Shown: piece by piece, positions 11,686 through 19,566 of the stretch
Position numbering within the stretch: position 1 is the stretch's first letter
How the letters are laid out: every line of letters starts with the position of its first letter
DNA from: Angustibacter luteus
Lineage (GTDB): Bacteria; Actinomycetota; Actinomycetes; Actinomycetales; Angustibacteraceae
DNA length: 64,000 bases
Assembly: GCF_039541115.1 (NCBI RefSeq)
Contig: NZ_BAABFP010000007.1
Coordinates: forward strand, 398,290 to 462,289
Reading direction: 5' to 3'
Notes under the pieces: model-generated
What the model saw: only the letters and a program-made list of their open reading frames with translations
Databases searched by the model: none
What the model was told of the DNA's origin: nothing
Made by a program: the position numbers and the translations under genes

Positions 11686-12165
11686 ATGCGCGTCCACATC
11701 GGCGGTGACCACGCCGCGTACGACCTGAAGGTGCACCTCGTGAACCACCTGCTCGCGCAGGGGTTCGACGTGGTCGACCACGGGCCCGACCGGTTCGATC
11801 CCGACGACGACTACCCGGTGGCGGTGCTGCGCGCCGCCACCGGCGTCCGCTCCGACGAGGGCAGTCTCGGCGTCGTGCTCGGCGGATCGGGCAACGGCGA
11901 GCAGATCGCGGCGAACAAGGTGCTCGGCATCCGCGCCGCCCTGGCCTGGAGCGTCGAGACCGCCCAGCTCGCCCGCGAGCACAACGACGCGCAGGTCGTC
12001 TCGATCGGCGCCCGCATGCACTCGCTCGAGGACGCTGCGGCGATCGTCGACGCCTTCCTCGCCACGACCTTCACCAAGGACGAGCGGCACCGTCGCCGGC
12101 TCGCCATGGTCACCCGGTACGAGGACCACGAGGAGCTGCCGCCCTGGCCGGGGGCCGAGGGCTGA
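11686..12165 (+). CDS. rpiB: Ribose-5-phosphate isomerase B
   Basis: 159 residues, RpiB/LacAB family. It interconverts ribose 5-phosphate and ribulose 5-phosphate in the pentose phosphate pathway. The phosphate-binding N-terminus (HIGGDHAAYDLK) and the GGSGNGEQIAANK loop are intact. Glu72 in that loop replaces the catalytic cysteine of the E. coli enzyme, as in the mycobacterial form. The ATG at 11686 starts the conserved N-terminus, with GAGGG just upstream. It probably shares the SigR-type promoter of the preceding gene. A DNA glycosylase gene (Fpg/Nei) often follows rpiB in related genomes; here a convergent acetyltransferase takes its place. Confidence 0.95.
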   Translation: MRVHIGGDHAAYDLKVHLVNHLLAQGFDVVDHGPDRFDPDDDYPVAVLRAATGVRSDEGSLGVVLGGSGNGEQIAANKVLGIRAALAWSVETAQLAREHNDAQVVSIGARMHSLEDAAAIVDAFLATTFTKDERHRRRLAMVTRYEDHEELPPWPGAEG

Positions 12166-12169
12166 CCGC

Positions 12170-13456
12170 TCAGAAGCCGTAGGTGGTGGCCGGCTCGATC
12201 GCGGAGCGCATCGCGGTCGACAGCCGGGCCAGCGCGCCCGGCGTGTGCTCCTGCACCAGCCCGGCCGCGCCCGCGGCGGCGAGCGAGGCACCACCGGGAA
12301 GCGCGGCGCCGAGCTCGCGGACGTCGAGCGTCAGGTCGGGGGCGTCGTTCGTGCGCTCGCACGTGGCGCCGTCCGCTGCGCCCACGAGCCGCCAGGTGCC
12401 GGCGTTCCACGGGCACAGCCCGTCGGTCACGGCCAGGACGACGTCCACGTCGATCGCGTAACCGCGGGAGGTCAGCGCCCGGTCCAGGTCGACGACGCGC
12501 AGGAACAGCTCGTCGGTCCGGGTGGGCTTGATCGTCCGGGCGTCCGGCAGCCAGGCCAGCAGCGGGTGGTCCGTCGCCACCCGGTAGGCGATCGTCGCGC
12601 TGGTCAGGTCGAAGTCGGCGACCGCCTGCCAGAGCCGCCGCTCGGTCACCACGTCGGTTGCGGCCAGCTCGAGCACCCGGGTCGTGCCGTCCGGGGCGTG
12701 GTCCGTCCACTTCATGTCGCGCTGCACCAGCGCGTACCCGGTCGGCCGGCCCTCGCGGTCGGCCACCAGGATCCGCAGCGGCTCCTCCTTCTCCAGCTCC
12801 CGCGGGGTCTGCCGGAACCGGCCGCGGTTCAGGGCCGCCGTCCGGTCGACCATGCCGGGACGGCGCGCGCACGACCGGGTGTAGAGGTCGGCGACGAGCG
12901 CGCCGTGCGCCTCGACGTCCGCGGTGGCGAACCTGACCCGCAGGCCCTCGTCGTCCGGTGCGGCGGGGGCGTCCCGCAGGGTGAGTCCCCGGCCGAGCGA
13001 GACCGCGTAGCCGACCGTGGCGAGGCCGTAGCCGAACCGCGGGTAGATCGACGCCTCCGACGCGTGCAGACCGGACAGCGCCTCCTCGCCGCGCGCGTGC
13101 ACCTCGTGCAGGTGGTGCCGCATCATCGCGGAGAGCACGCCCCGACGCCGGTAGCCCGGGTGCACCGACACCCAGCTCAGCCCGGCCATCGGTCGCGACA
13201 CCGTGCCGGTGCCGAGCTCGCCGGTGGGCAGCACGACCCGCAGGCTGTACGTGCTGTTCACCCCGACCAGCTCGCCGTCGTCCGCCCGGACGCCGAACGT
13301 GCGGTCCCACTCGAAGTAGTCGAGCTCGTGGCCGGGGTCGTCGGGGAAGACGAACGCAGCCTGGTCGAGCCAGCGCACCTCTCGGTCCTGCTCCCTCGCG
13401 ATCGCCACGACGGAGCCGGGGACGCTGGGGACGACGGGCAGGTCGGCGGAGGACAT
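12170..13456 (-). CDS. GNAT family N-acetyltransferase, Eis-like
   Basis: 428 residues with the three-part layout of the Eis family. An N-terminal GNAT domain (about 1-150) has the acetyl-CoA loop HPGYRRRGVLSAMM at about 95-108. A second GNAT-like domain follows, and a C-terminal SCP2-like domain from about 300. The chain ends in an aromatic residue (Phe), as in Eis proteins where the C-terminal carboxylate serves as catalytic base. Eis enzymes acetylate amines such as aminoglycosides or lysine side chains; the natural substrate here is unknown. ATG 13456 has no strong ribosome site. The gene is convergent with rpiB (4-nt gap) and divergent from the VOC gene. Confidence 0.87.
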   Translation of the reverse strand: MSSADLPVVPSVPGSVVAIAREQDREVRWLDQAAFVFPDDPGHELDYFEWDRTFGVRADDGELVGVNSTYSLRVVLPTGELGTGTVSRPMAGLSWVSVHPGYRRRGVLSAMMRHHLHEVHARGEEALSGLHASEASIYPRFGYGLATVGYAVSLGRGLTLRDAPAAPDDEGLRVRFATADVEAHGALVADLYTRSCARRPGMVDRTAALNRGRFRQTPRELEKEEPLRILVADREGRPTGYALVQRDMKWTDHAPDGTTRVLELAATDVVTERRLWQAVADFDLTSATIAYRVATDHPLLAWLPDARTIKPTRTDELFLRVVDLDRALTSRGYAIDVDVVLAVTDGLCPWNAGTWRLVGAADGATCERTNDAPDLTLDVRELGAALPGGASLAAAGAAGLVQEHTPGALARLSTAMRSAIEPATTYGF

Positions 13457-13506
13457 CTGCCCAGCCTGGCCAGGACGGACCGCCGCGCGCAACGCCTTTG
13501 TCTGGC

Positions 13507-13512
13507 TAGGGT
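13507..13512 (+). promoter_or_regulatory. -10 element, leaderless VOC gene
   Basis: TAGGGT followed by seven bases and the ATG at 13520. This spacing implies that the mRNA begins at the start codon. No ribosome binding site precedes the ATG. Confidence 0.5.
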
Positions 13513-13519
13513 CGCGCTC

Positions 13520-13888
13520 ATGAGACTCGTGCAGGTCGCGGTAGGTGTGCAGGATCTCGACCGCGCGGTCGCGTTCTACCGGGACGTCGTCGGGCTGGCC
13601 CACCGCGCGACCTACGACCCGCCCGGGCTGGCGTTCTTCGACCTGGACGGCGTCCGGCTGCTGCTGGACCGCGGCGCGCCCGCCAGCCTCGTGTACCTCG
13701 GCGTCGAGGACCTGCCGGCGACCGTGGCGCGGCTGCGCGCGGCCGGTGTCGTCGTCGAGGGCGAGCCGCACGTCATCTTCACCCACGACGACGACACGCT
13801 GGGACCGGCCAGGACGGCGGAGTGGATGGCGTTCGTCCGGGACAGCGAGCAGAACCTGCTGGGGCTGGTGGAGCAGCGCGCCGTCTGA
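13520..13888 (+). CDS. VOC family protein (glyoxalase/bleomycin-resistance fold)
   Basis: 122 residues forming one vicinal-oxygen-chelate unit with two beta-alpha-beta-beta-beta modules. It starts with the typical VQDLDRAVAFYRDVVGL stretch and ends with the metal-region sequence MAFVRDSEQNLLGLVE. The likely metal ligands are His residues near 77-82 and a C-terminal Glu. Such proteins act as dimers in lyases, isomerases, dioxygenases or drug-binding proteins; the substrate cannot be read from sequence. The gene is probably leaderless and divergent from the Eis-like gene. Confidence 0.88.
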   Translation: MRLVQVAVGVQDLDRAVAFYRDVVGLAHRATYDPPGLAFFDLDGVRLLLDRGAPASLVYLGVEDLPATVARLRAAGVVVEGEPHVIFTHDDDTLGPARTAEWMAFVRDSEQNLLGLVEQRAV

Positions 13889-13955
13889 GGGCCTGGTGGG
13901 ACGGCGCGCCAGGTCATGTGTCGGTCAAGTCCCCGGCCTGCGCCCTGACCATCAG

Positions 13956-13961
13956 TAGGGT
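13956..13961 (+). promoter_or_regulatory. -10 element, leaderless phosphatase gene
   Basis: TAGGGT lies six bases before the GTG at 13968, and no Shine-Dalgarno sequence is present. The hexamer is the same as that of the VOC gene about 450 bases upstream. Confidence 0.5.
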
Positions 13962-13967
13962 TTCGGC

Positions 13968-15080
13968 GTGATCAACGCGCGGGGTGGTGCGACGAGCACG
14001 CGACTGCGGCGTGCTCCGCTGTGGCGACGCACCCGCTCGTTCGTGCGTCGGCGCGTCCTGCCCAGCAGCGGGTTCCACCTGGCCGGCCTGACCGTCCTGA
14101 CCCTGGCCATCACCTTCGCCACCATCAGCTACGACGACTGGGTGCCGGTGGCCTCGTTCGCCATCGTGCTCGTCGCCGGTGGCTTCCTGCTACGCCCGCT
14201 GGCGCTGTCGTTGCTCTACCTGCTGGTGGTGGTGGGCCTGGTCTACGTGCAGGTGGAGCGGCCCGAAGGGCTGAACCGGGGCGTGGTGGTCGTGCTGGCC
14301 GCCATGGCGGTGCTGATGTTCTTCGTGGCTCGCAGCCGGGCCCGGCTGGGCCTGCAGGGCAACCTGGGCGAGGCCATGCTCGTCGACCTGCGCGACCGGC
14401 TGCGCATGCAGGGCGAGATGCCGGCCCTGCCGCCGGGCTGGCAGGTCGAGTCGTTCCTGCGCTCCGCGTACGGCGACTCGTTCTCCGGCGACTTCCTGGT
14501 GGCCAGCCGCTCCACGGACGGCACCCACCTGGAGGTCGCCCTCGTCGACGTCAGCGGCAAGGGGGCAGCGGCGGGCACCCGTGCGCTGCTGCTGTCCGGC
14601 GCGCTCGGCGGCCTGCTGGGAGCCATGGCCGCGCAGGACTTCCTGCAGGCGGCGAACCAGTACCTGCTGCGCCAGCGCTGGGACGAGGGCTTCGCGACGG
14701 CCGTCCACCTCGACCTCGACTTCACGACCGGCCGCTACCGGATCGCAGGTGCCGGCCACCCGCCCGCGGCGCACTACCAGGCCGGCTCCGGCCGGTGGAC
14801 GCTGACCACCGGCGGCGGCGGCCCGCTGCTGGGCGTCATGGACGGCGTCAACTTCCCCGGCGTGGTGGGCACCCTCGAGCGCGGCGACGCCCTGCTGATG
14901 TACACCGACGGCGTGGTCGAGATCCCCGGCCGCGACCTCGACCTCGGCATCGACCGGATGCTCGGGCAGGCGGAGCGGATGGTGCGCGACGGCTTCCGCG
15001 GCGGTGCCAAGCGCATCGTCGAGGACGCCCTCGCCGGCGAGACCGACGACCGTGCGCTCGTGCTGATCTGGCGCCAGTAG
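13968..15080 (+). CDS. Membrane-anchored SpoIIE/PP2C-family serine phosphatase
   Basis: 370 residues. A basic N-terminus is followed by about three to four membrane segments (residues 38-120). A SpoIIE-type PP2C phosphatase domain occupies about 135-370, with metal-binding acidic residues in GDSFSGDFLVAS, the DVSGKG motif, AGAGHPPA and MYTDGVVE. Such phosphatases typically dephosphorylate anti-anti-sigma factors in partner-switching cascades. No RsbW/RsbV-like gene is adjacent, so the partner is elsewhere. It lacks an extra sensory domain such as PAS or GAF, so the membrane part is the probable signal input. The GTG start is probably leaderless. Confidence 0.9.
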   Translation: MINARGGATSTRLRRAPLWRRTRSFVRRRVLPSSGFHLAGLTVLTLAITFATISYDDWVPVASFAIVLVAGGFLLRPLALSLLYLLVVVGLVYVQVERPEGLNRGVVVVLAAMAVLMFFVARSRARLGLQGNLGEAMLVDLRDRLRMQGEMPALPPGWQVESFLRSAYGDSFSGDFLVASRSTDGTHLEVALVDVSGKGAAAGTRALLLSGALGGLLGAMAAQDFLQAANQYLLRQRWDEGFATAVHLDLDFTTGRYRIAGAGHPPAAHYQAGSGRWTLTTGGGGPLLGVMDGVNFPGVVGTLERGDALLMYTDGVVEIPGRDLDLGIDRMLGQAERMVRDGFRGGAKRIVEDALAGETDDRALVLIWRQ

Positions 15081-15103
15081 CGCGCCGCCGTCGTCGCCGG
15101 GGG

Positions 15104-16291
15104 TCAGCCGAAGGTCTTGCCCTCGCCGCGGTACGTCGGGGCCTGACCGACCGTCCGGTCGCCCTGCACGAGGTGCACGCTGTCGAAGCGCTCGCACAGC
15201 TCGCCGGCCTTGGCGTGCCGGAACCAGACCCGGTCGCCGACCTGCAGCGACGCGGCGGCCTTGCCGCGGACCGGGGTCTGCACCTCGCCGGCCCCCTCGG
15301 CGCCGAGGAGCGTGAGCCCGGCGGGTGCGACCGGCAGCGGCTGGCGGTTCTTGCCGGTCGGGCCGGAGGCGATGTACCCCCCGCCGAAGCAGGTGGCCAC
15401 GTCCGGCGCCGGACGACGCACCACCGAGAGCGCGAACCAGGCCGCGGGCCGTGGGGTGAACGCCCGGTACCCGTCGAACAGGGTCGGGCAGAACAGGCCC
15501 GACCCGGCGGTCAGCTCGGTGACCGCGCCGTCGGCGGCGGTCGCCTCCAGGCTGCCGGACCCGCCGCCGTTGACCAGCTCGAGGCGGTGCCCGATCGTCG
15601 TCTCGACCGCCTGGACGACGGCGCCGCGCCGGGTGGCGAGGTCGGCCAGCGAACGCTTCTTCACCAGCCGGACGGCGGGGCTGCGGTCGGGTAGGCCGGC
15701 GACCTGCGCCTCGTAGAACATCACGCCGATGACGGCCAGGCCCTCGTGCCGGGCGACCGCGCGGGCCAGCCGGGCGGCGTCGTCCGGCGTGCGCAGCGGC
15801 GACCGGCGCACTCCCAGGTGCACCCGACCGATCCGCAGCGAGGCGTCGATGTCGAAGCACAGCCGCAGCGGCCCGTCCGCGGTGACGGTGCCGGACTCCG
15901 CGACGGCCTTCGCGGTGAGCGCGACCTGCGCCTCGTCGTCCACCATGATGGCGATCGCGGCGCGCAGGGTGGCGTCCCCGGCGAGCTCGGCCAGCGCGGC
16001 CCGGTCGGCCGTCGGGTAGGCCACGACGACGTCGTCCGTGACGCCGGTGCGCACCAGCCAGATCGCCTCCGGCAGCGAGAACGCGAGCACGCCGTGGAAC
16101 CCCGGGCGGGCGAGTGCGCGGGCGACCAGGTCGCGGACGCGGACCGACTTGCTGGCCACCCGGATCGGCACGCCGCCGGCCCGGTGCAGCAGGTCCTTGG
16201 CGTTGGCGTCGAACGCGTCCAGGTCGACCACGGCGAGCGGGGGGTCCAGGGTCGCCGTGGCGGCGTCGAGCCGCGCTCCGAGGTCGTTCAC
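15104..16291 (-). CDS. PLP-dependent amino acid deaminase/aldolase (alanine-racemase-like fold III)
   Basis: 395 residues, fold-type III PLP enzyme of the D-threonine aldolase / D-serine dehydratase group. The N-terminal barrel has the putative PLP lysine Lys48 in RVASKSVR and an NGGGSGS phosphate-binding loop. The C-terminal beta domain carries the FGGGYIASGP segment. These enzymes act on D-3-hydroxy amino acids or related D-amino acids; the exact substrate is open. The GTG at 16291 is only 34 nt from the divergent sugar-lactone oxidase start, so the promoters overlap. I recall this pairing from other actinobacteria, which suggests a linked pathway. Confidence 0.82.
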   Translation of the reverse strand: MNDLGARLDAATATLDPPLAVVDLDAFDANAKDLLHRAGGVPIRVASKSVRVRDLVARALARPGFHGVLAFSLPEAIWLVRTGVTDDVVVAYPTADRAALAELAGDATLRAAIAIMVDDEAQVALTAKAVAESGTVTADGPLRLCFDIDASLRIGRVHLGVRRSPLRTPDDAARLARAVARHEGLAVIGVMFYEAQVAGLPDRSPAVRLVKKRSLADLATRRGAVVQAVETTIGHRLELVNGGGSGSLEATAADGAVTELTAGSGLFCPTLFDGYRAFTPRPAAWFALSVVRRPAPDVATCFGGGYIASGPTGKNRQPLPVAPAGLTLLGAEGAGEVQTPVRGKAAASLQVGDRVWFRHAKAGELCERFDSVHLVQGDRTVGQAPTYRGEGKTFG

Positions 16292-16325
16292 CCGATCATC
16301 ATGCCCGGTGAGGCATCATCGTGTG

Positions 16326-17657
16326 GTGACTATCTCTCGCGTTGACGCGATTCCTGGCGGGGCGACCTGGACGAACTGGGCGCGCACCGAGGTCGCCACC
16401 CCGGCGGCCGTCGTCCGGCCGCGCAGTGCGGACGACGTCAGCCGGGTCGTCCGGGCCGCCGTGGACGCCGGGCGGCGGGTCAAGGCGGTGGGTTCCGGCC
16501 ACTCGTTCACGGGGGTCGCGGTCACGGACGGCGTGCACGTGCGTCTCGACCAGCTGACGCGTCGCCTCGACGTGTACGACGGCGGGCTGGTCACGGTCGG
16601 CGCCGGCTGGCCGCTGCACGAGCTCGGTCCGGCGCTCGCCGCGCACGGTCTGGCGATGAGCAACCTGGGCGACATCGACGTCCAGACGATCTCCGGCGCG
16701 GTCGGCACCGGCACGCACGGCACCGGCGGCGGGTTCGGTGGCATCTCGGACCAGATCCGCGGGCTGCAGCTCGTGCTGGCCGACGGCTCGGTCGTCGAGG
16801 TCTCGGCGGACGTCGACCCCGACCTGTTCCAGTCGGCGCGGGTCGGACTGGGCGCCTTCGGTGTGGTGACCGCGGTGACCCTGCAATGCGAGCCCCTGTA
16901 CGCGCTGCACGCGGTCGAGGCGCCGATGCCGCTGGCCGAGGTCCTGGACGGCGTGGACGAGCTGGTCGCCGCCAACGACCACTTCGAGTTCTACTGGTTC
17001 CCGCACACGCAGCGGACGCTGACGAAGCGCAACAACCGCGTCTCGCCCGGCACGCCGCTCGCACCGCTGGGCCGGGTGCGGTCCTACGTGGACGACGAGC
17101 TGTTGTCCAACACCCTGTTCGAGGGGCTGAACCGGTTGGCCACGCTGGCCCCACGGGTGGTCCCGTCGTTGAACGCGGTCAGCGCCCGCGCCCTCAGCGC
17201 CCGCGAGTTCACCGACGTCTCGTACCGGGTGTTCGCGTCCTCTCGGACGGTGCGGTTCCGGGAGAGCGAGTGGGCGATGCCGCGGGCGGCGATGCCGCAC
17301 GTGCTGCGCGAGATCGACGCCTGGGTGCAGCGCTCGGGGGAGCGGCTGCCGTTCCCGGTCGAGGTGCGGTTCGGGGCCGCGGACGAGCCGTGGCTGTCCA
17401 CCGCGAACGGCCGCGAGACGGCGTGGATCGCCGTGCACCAGTACCACCGGATGGACCACCGCCGGTACTTCGCCGCCGTCCAGTCGATCCTGACGGCCTA
17501 CGAGGGACGGCCGCACTGGGGCAAGATGCACACCCTGGCGGCGGCGGACCTCGCCGCCCGCTACCCGCGCTTCGCCGACGCGATGAAGGTCCGGGACCGG
17601 GTCGACCCGGATCGGGTGTTCGGCAACGCCTACCTGGAGCGGGTCTTCTCCGGCTGA
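16326..17657 (+). CDS. FAD-binding D-arabinono-1,4-lactone oxidase family protein
   Basis: 443 residues, VAO/PCMH-type flavoprotein. The N-terminal FAD domain has the GSGHSF motif, where His59 is the expected covalent flavin attachment residue of the alditol oxidase/lactone oxidase group. The AVGTGTHGTG segment also contacts FAD. The C-terminal ALO domain contains the HWGKMHT signature. It should oxidise a sugar alcohol or aldonolactone with oxygen as acceptor. Two adjacent in-frame GTG codons (16323 and 16326) could start it. Its last 28 bases overlap the convergent DUF4395 gene. Confidence 0.88.
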   Translation: MTISRVDAIPGGATWTNWARTEVATPAAVVRPRSADDVSRVVRAAVDAGRRVKAVGSGHSFTGVAVTDGVHVRLDQLTRRLDVYDGGLVTVGAGWPLHELGPALAAHGLAMSNLGDIDVQTISGAVGTGTHGTGGGFGGISDQIRGLQLVLADGSVVEVSADVDPDLFQSARVGLGAFGVVTAVTLQCEPLYALHAVEAPMPLAEVLDGVDELVAANDHFEFYWFPHTQRTLTKRNNRVSPGTPLAPLGRVRSYVDDELLSNTLFEGLNRLATLAPRVVPSLNAVSARALSAREFTDVSYRVFASSRTVRFRESEWAMPRAAMPHVLREIDAWVQRSGERLPFPVEVRFGAADEPWLSTANGRETAWIAVHQYHRMDHRRYFAAVQSILTAYEGRPHWGKMHTLAAADLAARYPRFADAMKVRDRVDPDRVFGNAYLERVFSG

Positions 17658-18226
17658 GCGGACGGCCCCTGGGTCGGCTGAGCCGCCAGCACGCCGTCCG
17701 CGACGGCGACCGGCTGGACGTCGGCCAGCTTGGCCCGCTGGCTCGCGGTCAGCCGCAGCCGGATGTCCGCGCACTCCTCGCAGATGGAGCGCGGGATGAC
17801 GCCGATGCGCATGAGCAGGCTGAAGGCGATGCAGCCCACGCAGATGCCGAGGATCGACTCCAGGGCGGGAAACAGGATCATGATCGCGCCGATGACCCAC
17901 GTCACGGTGGACCAGCCCGGCCCGTAGTAGGCGAGGGTGGCCGCGATGGTGAAGACGGCGCCGATGGCGGCGGCGAAGCGCTTCGGCTGGCCGGGCGTGG
18001 GCCGGGGAGCCGCCGCGATGCGCGGGCGGATCAACGACGAGGCGATCCGGGCCAGCGGGCTGGCCTTCGGACCGAGTGCGGTGCGCAGCGTGAAGTCGAC
18101 GGCGAGCACGCCGTACAGCCAGGGCTGCTGCAGCACCACAGCCAGGACGGCGAGCACCAGCACCTCGCCGGCGATGACGCGGACGGTGACGTCGTCGACC
18201 GTCCGGGGAAAGCGGGGCTGGCTCAT
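17630..18226 (-). CDS. DUF4395 domain-containing membrane protein
   Basis: 198 residues from ATG 18226; a TTG at 18238 is possible. Hydrophobic segments lie at about 20-40, 85-105 and 110-145. Two CxxC pairs are visible, one inside the third membrane segment (GICVGC) and one just after it (SICEEC), a hint of redox or metal chemistry at the membrane. DUF4395 proteins are often found near thioredoxin-like genes, but none is adjacent here. Function unknown. The 3' end overlaps the convergent lactone oxidase by 28 nt. Confidence 0.8.
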   Translation of the reverse strand: MSQPRFPRTVDDVTVRVIAGEVLVLAVLAVVLQQPWLYGVLAVDFTLRTALGPKASPLARIASSLIRPRIAAAPRPTPGQPKRFAAAIGAVFTIAATLAYYGPGWSTVTWVIGAIMILFPALESILGICVGCIAFSLLMRIGVIPRSICEECADIRLRLTASQRAKLADVQPVAVADGVLAAQPTQGPSAQPEKTRSR

Positions 18227-18247
18227 GTCCTCAGCCAACCGCAGATC

Positions 18248-19483
18248 TCAGCCCGTGATTCCTGCGTCTTGACTGCTGAGACGGTGCGCGCGGTGCTGCT
18301 GCCACACCCCGCGGGCGTCCAGCGCGACCACCGGGGCTGCCACGAGCAGCACCACCCACGGCAGCCCCGGAACGAGCAGCGGGACGGCGAGCGTGACGAG
18401 CGCGGCGCCGCACTTCGCGACCACGTCGGCGGTGGTCGTCATGGCGACCACCCGACCCAGCAGCGTCAGCATCAGCAGGAACGCCGCGACGGGGATCGCC
18501 AGCGCCCACGCGCTCGTCGGGTCCGGTCCGCCGTGCGACCCCGTCGGCTCGTGGTGGCCCAAGGTCTCCGCGGCGACCTCGAGCCCGGAGCCGAGCGCCG
18601 CGAGCGCCGCGAAGACGCCGTAGTGCACGTAGCCCCAGGCGAAGATGCGACCGGAGTCGCGGTCCAGCGCGTCGGGGAACGGCCACAGGAAGTACAGCCA
18701 CCAGACGGCGAAGACCAGCAGCAGGCCGCCGGCGCCGGTCACGGCCAGCGCCACCGACAGTCCCTCGCTGCCCTGCAGGGTCTGCTGCACGGCCGCCGTC
18801 GCCCCGAGCACGCACTCGCCGAGCACGATGATGACGAAGAGCCCGTACCGCTCCGCGATGTGCTCCGAGTGCCACGGCGTCACGGCCGTGCGCTCGGCCC
18901 AGACCGGCACGAGCATGTCGAGGGCGGCCAGCACGACGAACGCCGGCAGCTGCCAGTCCTGCGGCACCGCGAGGAAGGCGACCCAGCCGACCTGCACCGC
19001 CGTGACGCCGACCGCGTAGCGCCGGGCCGTCGTCCGGTGCGCCGGGTCGCCCGCGGCGGCCCGCAGCCACTGGCCGACCAGCGCGATCCGCATGACGACG
19101 TACCCGATAACGCCCCAGGTGAAGTCGTGGTGCTCGAACAGCTGCGGCACCGCGGAAGCCAGGATCAGCACGCCGAGCATCTGCAGGAGGGTGAGCAGCC
19201 GGTACGGGACGTCGTCGCTGTCGTAGGCCGAGGCGAACCAGGTGAAGTTCACCCAGGCCCACCAGATGGCGAAGAACGTCATCAGGTAGCTGACGACCGC
19301 GCCGCCGACGTCCGAGCCGTCGACGATCGCGTGCGCCAGCTCTGCGGAGACCTGCGCCACTGCAACCACGAACGTCAGGTCGAAGAGCAGCTCGAGCGGG
19401 GTGGACGCGCGGTGCTGCTCGTCCGGGTCGCGTCCCACCATCGGACGGCGCCAGGGGCGTGCGTGGCGGGTCGGCGCGCTCAT
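18248..19483 (-). CDS. Low temperature requirement protein A (LtrA) family membrane protein
   Basis: 411 residues with about ten to twelve hydrophobic helices. The family hallmark LELLFDLTFVVAVAQ is at residues 30-44, and the GLFVIIVLGECVLG segment is about 220 residues in. LtrA was named from a Listeria cold-growth mutant; its biochemical role is unknown. The predicted ATG at 19483 has CATACT seven bases upstream, compatible with a leaderless start. Behind it (on the 5' side) lies the 46-nt palindrome at 19499-19544 that separates it from the sigma-factor operon. The DUF4395 gene follows after 21 nt and is likely cotranscribed. Confidence 0.88.
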   Translation of the reverse strand: MSAPTRHARPWRRPMVGRDPDEQHRASTPLELLFDLTFVVAVAQVSAELAHAIVDGSDVGGAVVSYLMTFFAIWWAWVNFTWFASAYDSDDVPYRLLTLLQMLGVLILASAVPQLFEHHDFTWGVIGYVVMRIALVGQWLRAAAGDPAHRTTARRYAVGVTAVQVGWVAFLAVPQDWQLPAFVVLAALDMLVPVWAERTAVTPWHSEHIAERYGLFVIIVLGECVLGATAAVQQTLQGSEGLSVALAVTGAGGLLLVFAVWWLYFLWPFPDALDRDSGRIFAWGYVHYGVFAALAALGSGLEVAAETLGHHEPTGSHGGPDPTSAWALAIPVAAFLLMLTLLGRVVAMTTTADVVAKCGAALVTLAVPLLVPGLPWVVLLVAAPVVALDARGVWQQHRAHRLSSQDAGITG

Positions 19484-19498
19484 GCCGCCGAGTATGCC

Positions 19499-19544
19499 GA
19501 TCGTGGCAACGTCGCATCACCGGCGATGCGACGTTGCCACGATC
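19499..19544. repeat. 46-nt palindrome (family A, copy 1), probable terminator
   Basis: Two perfect 20-nt arms, left arm GATCGTGGCAACGTCGCATC, separated by six bases. It lies after the ECF sigma-factor stop and before the LtrA start, both on the minus strand. A nearly identical element with the same arm and loop lengths lies at 45957-46002. There is no T-tract, which is usual for actinobacterial terminators. Confidence 0.85.
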
Positions 19545-19566
19545 AGGCGGGACGGCGAGGCGCGCG

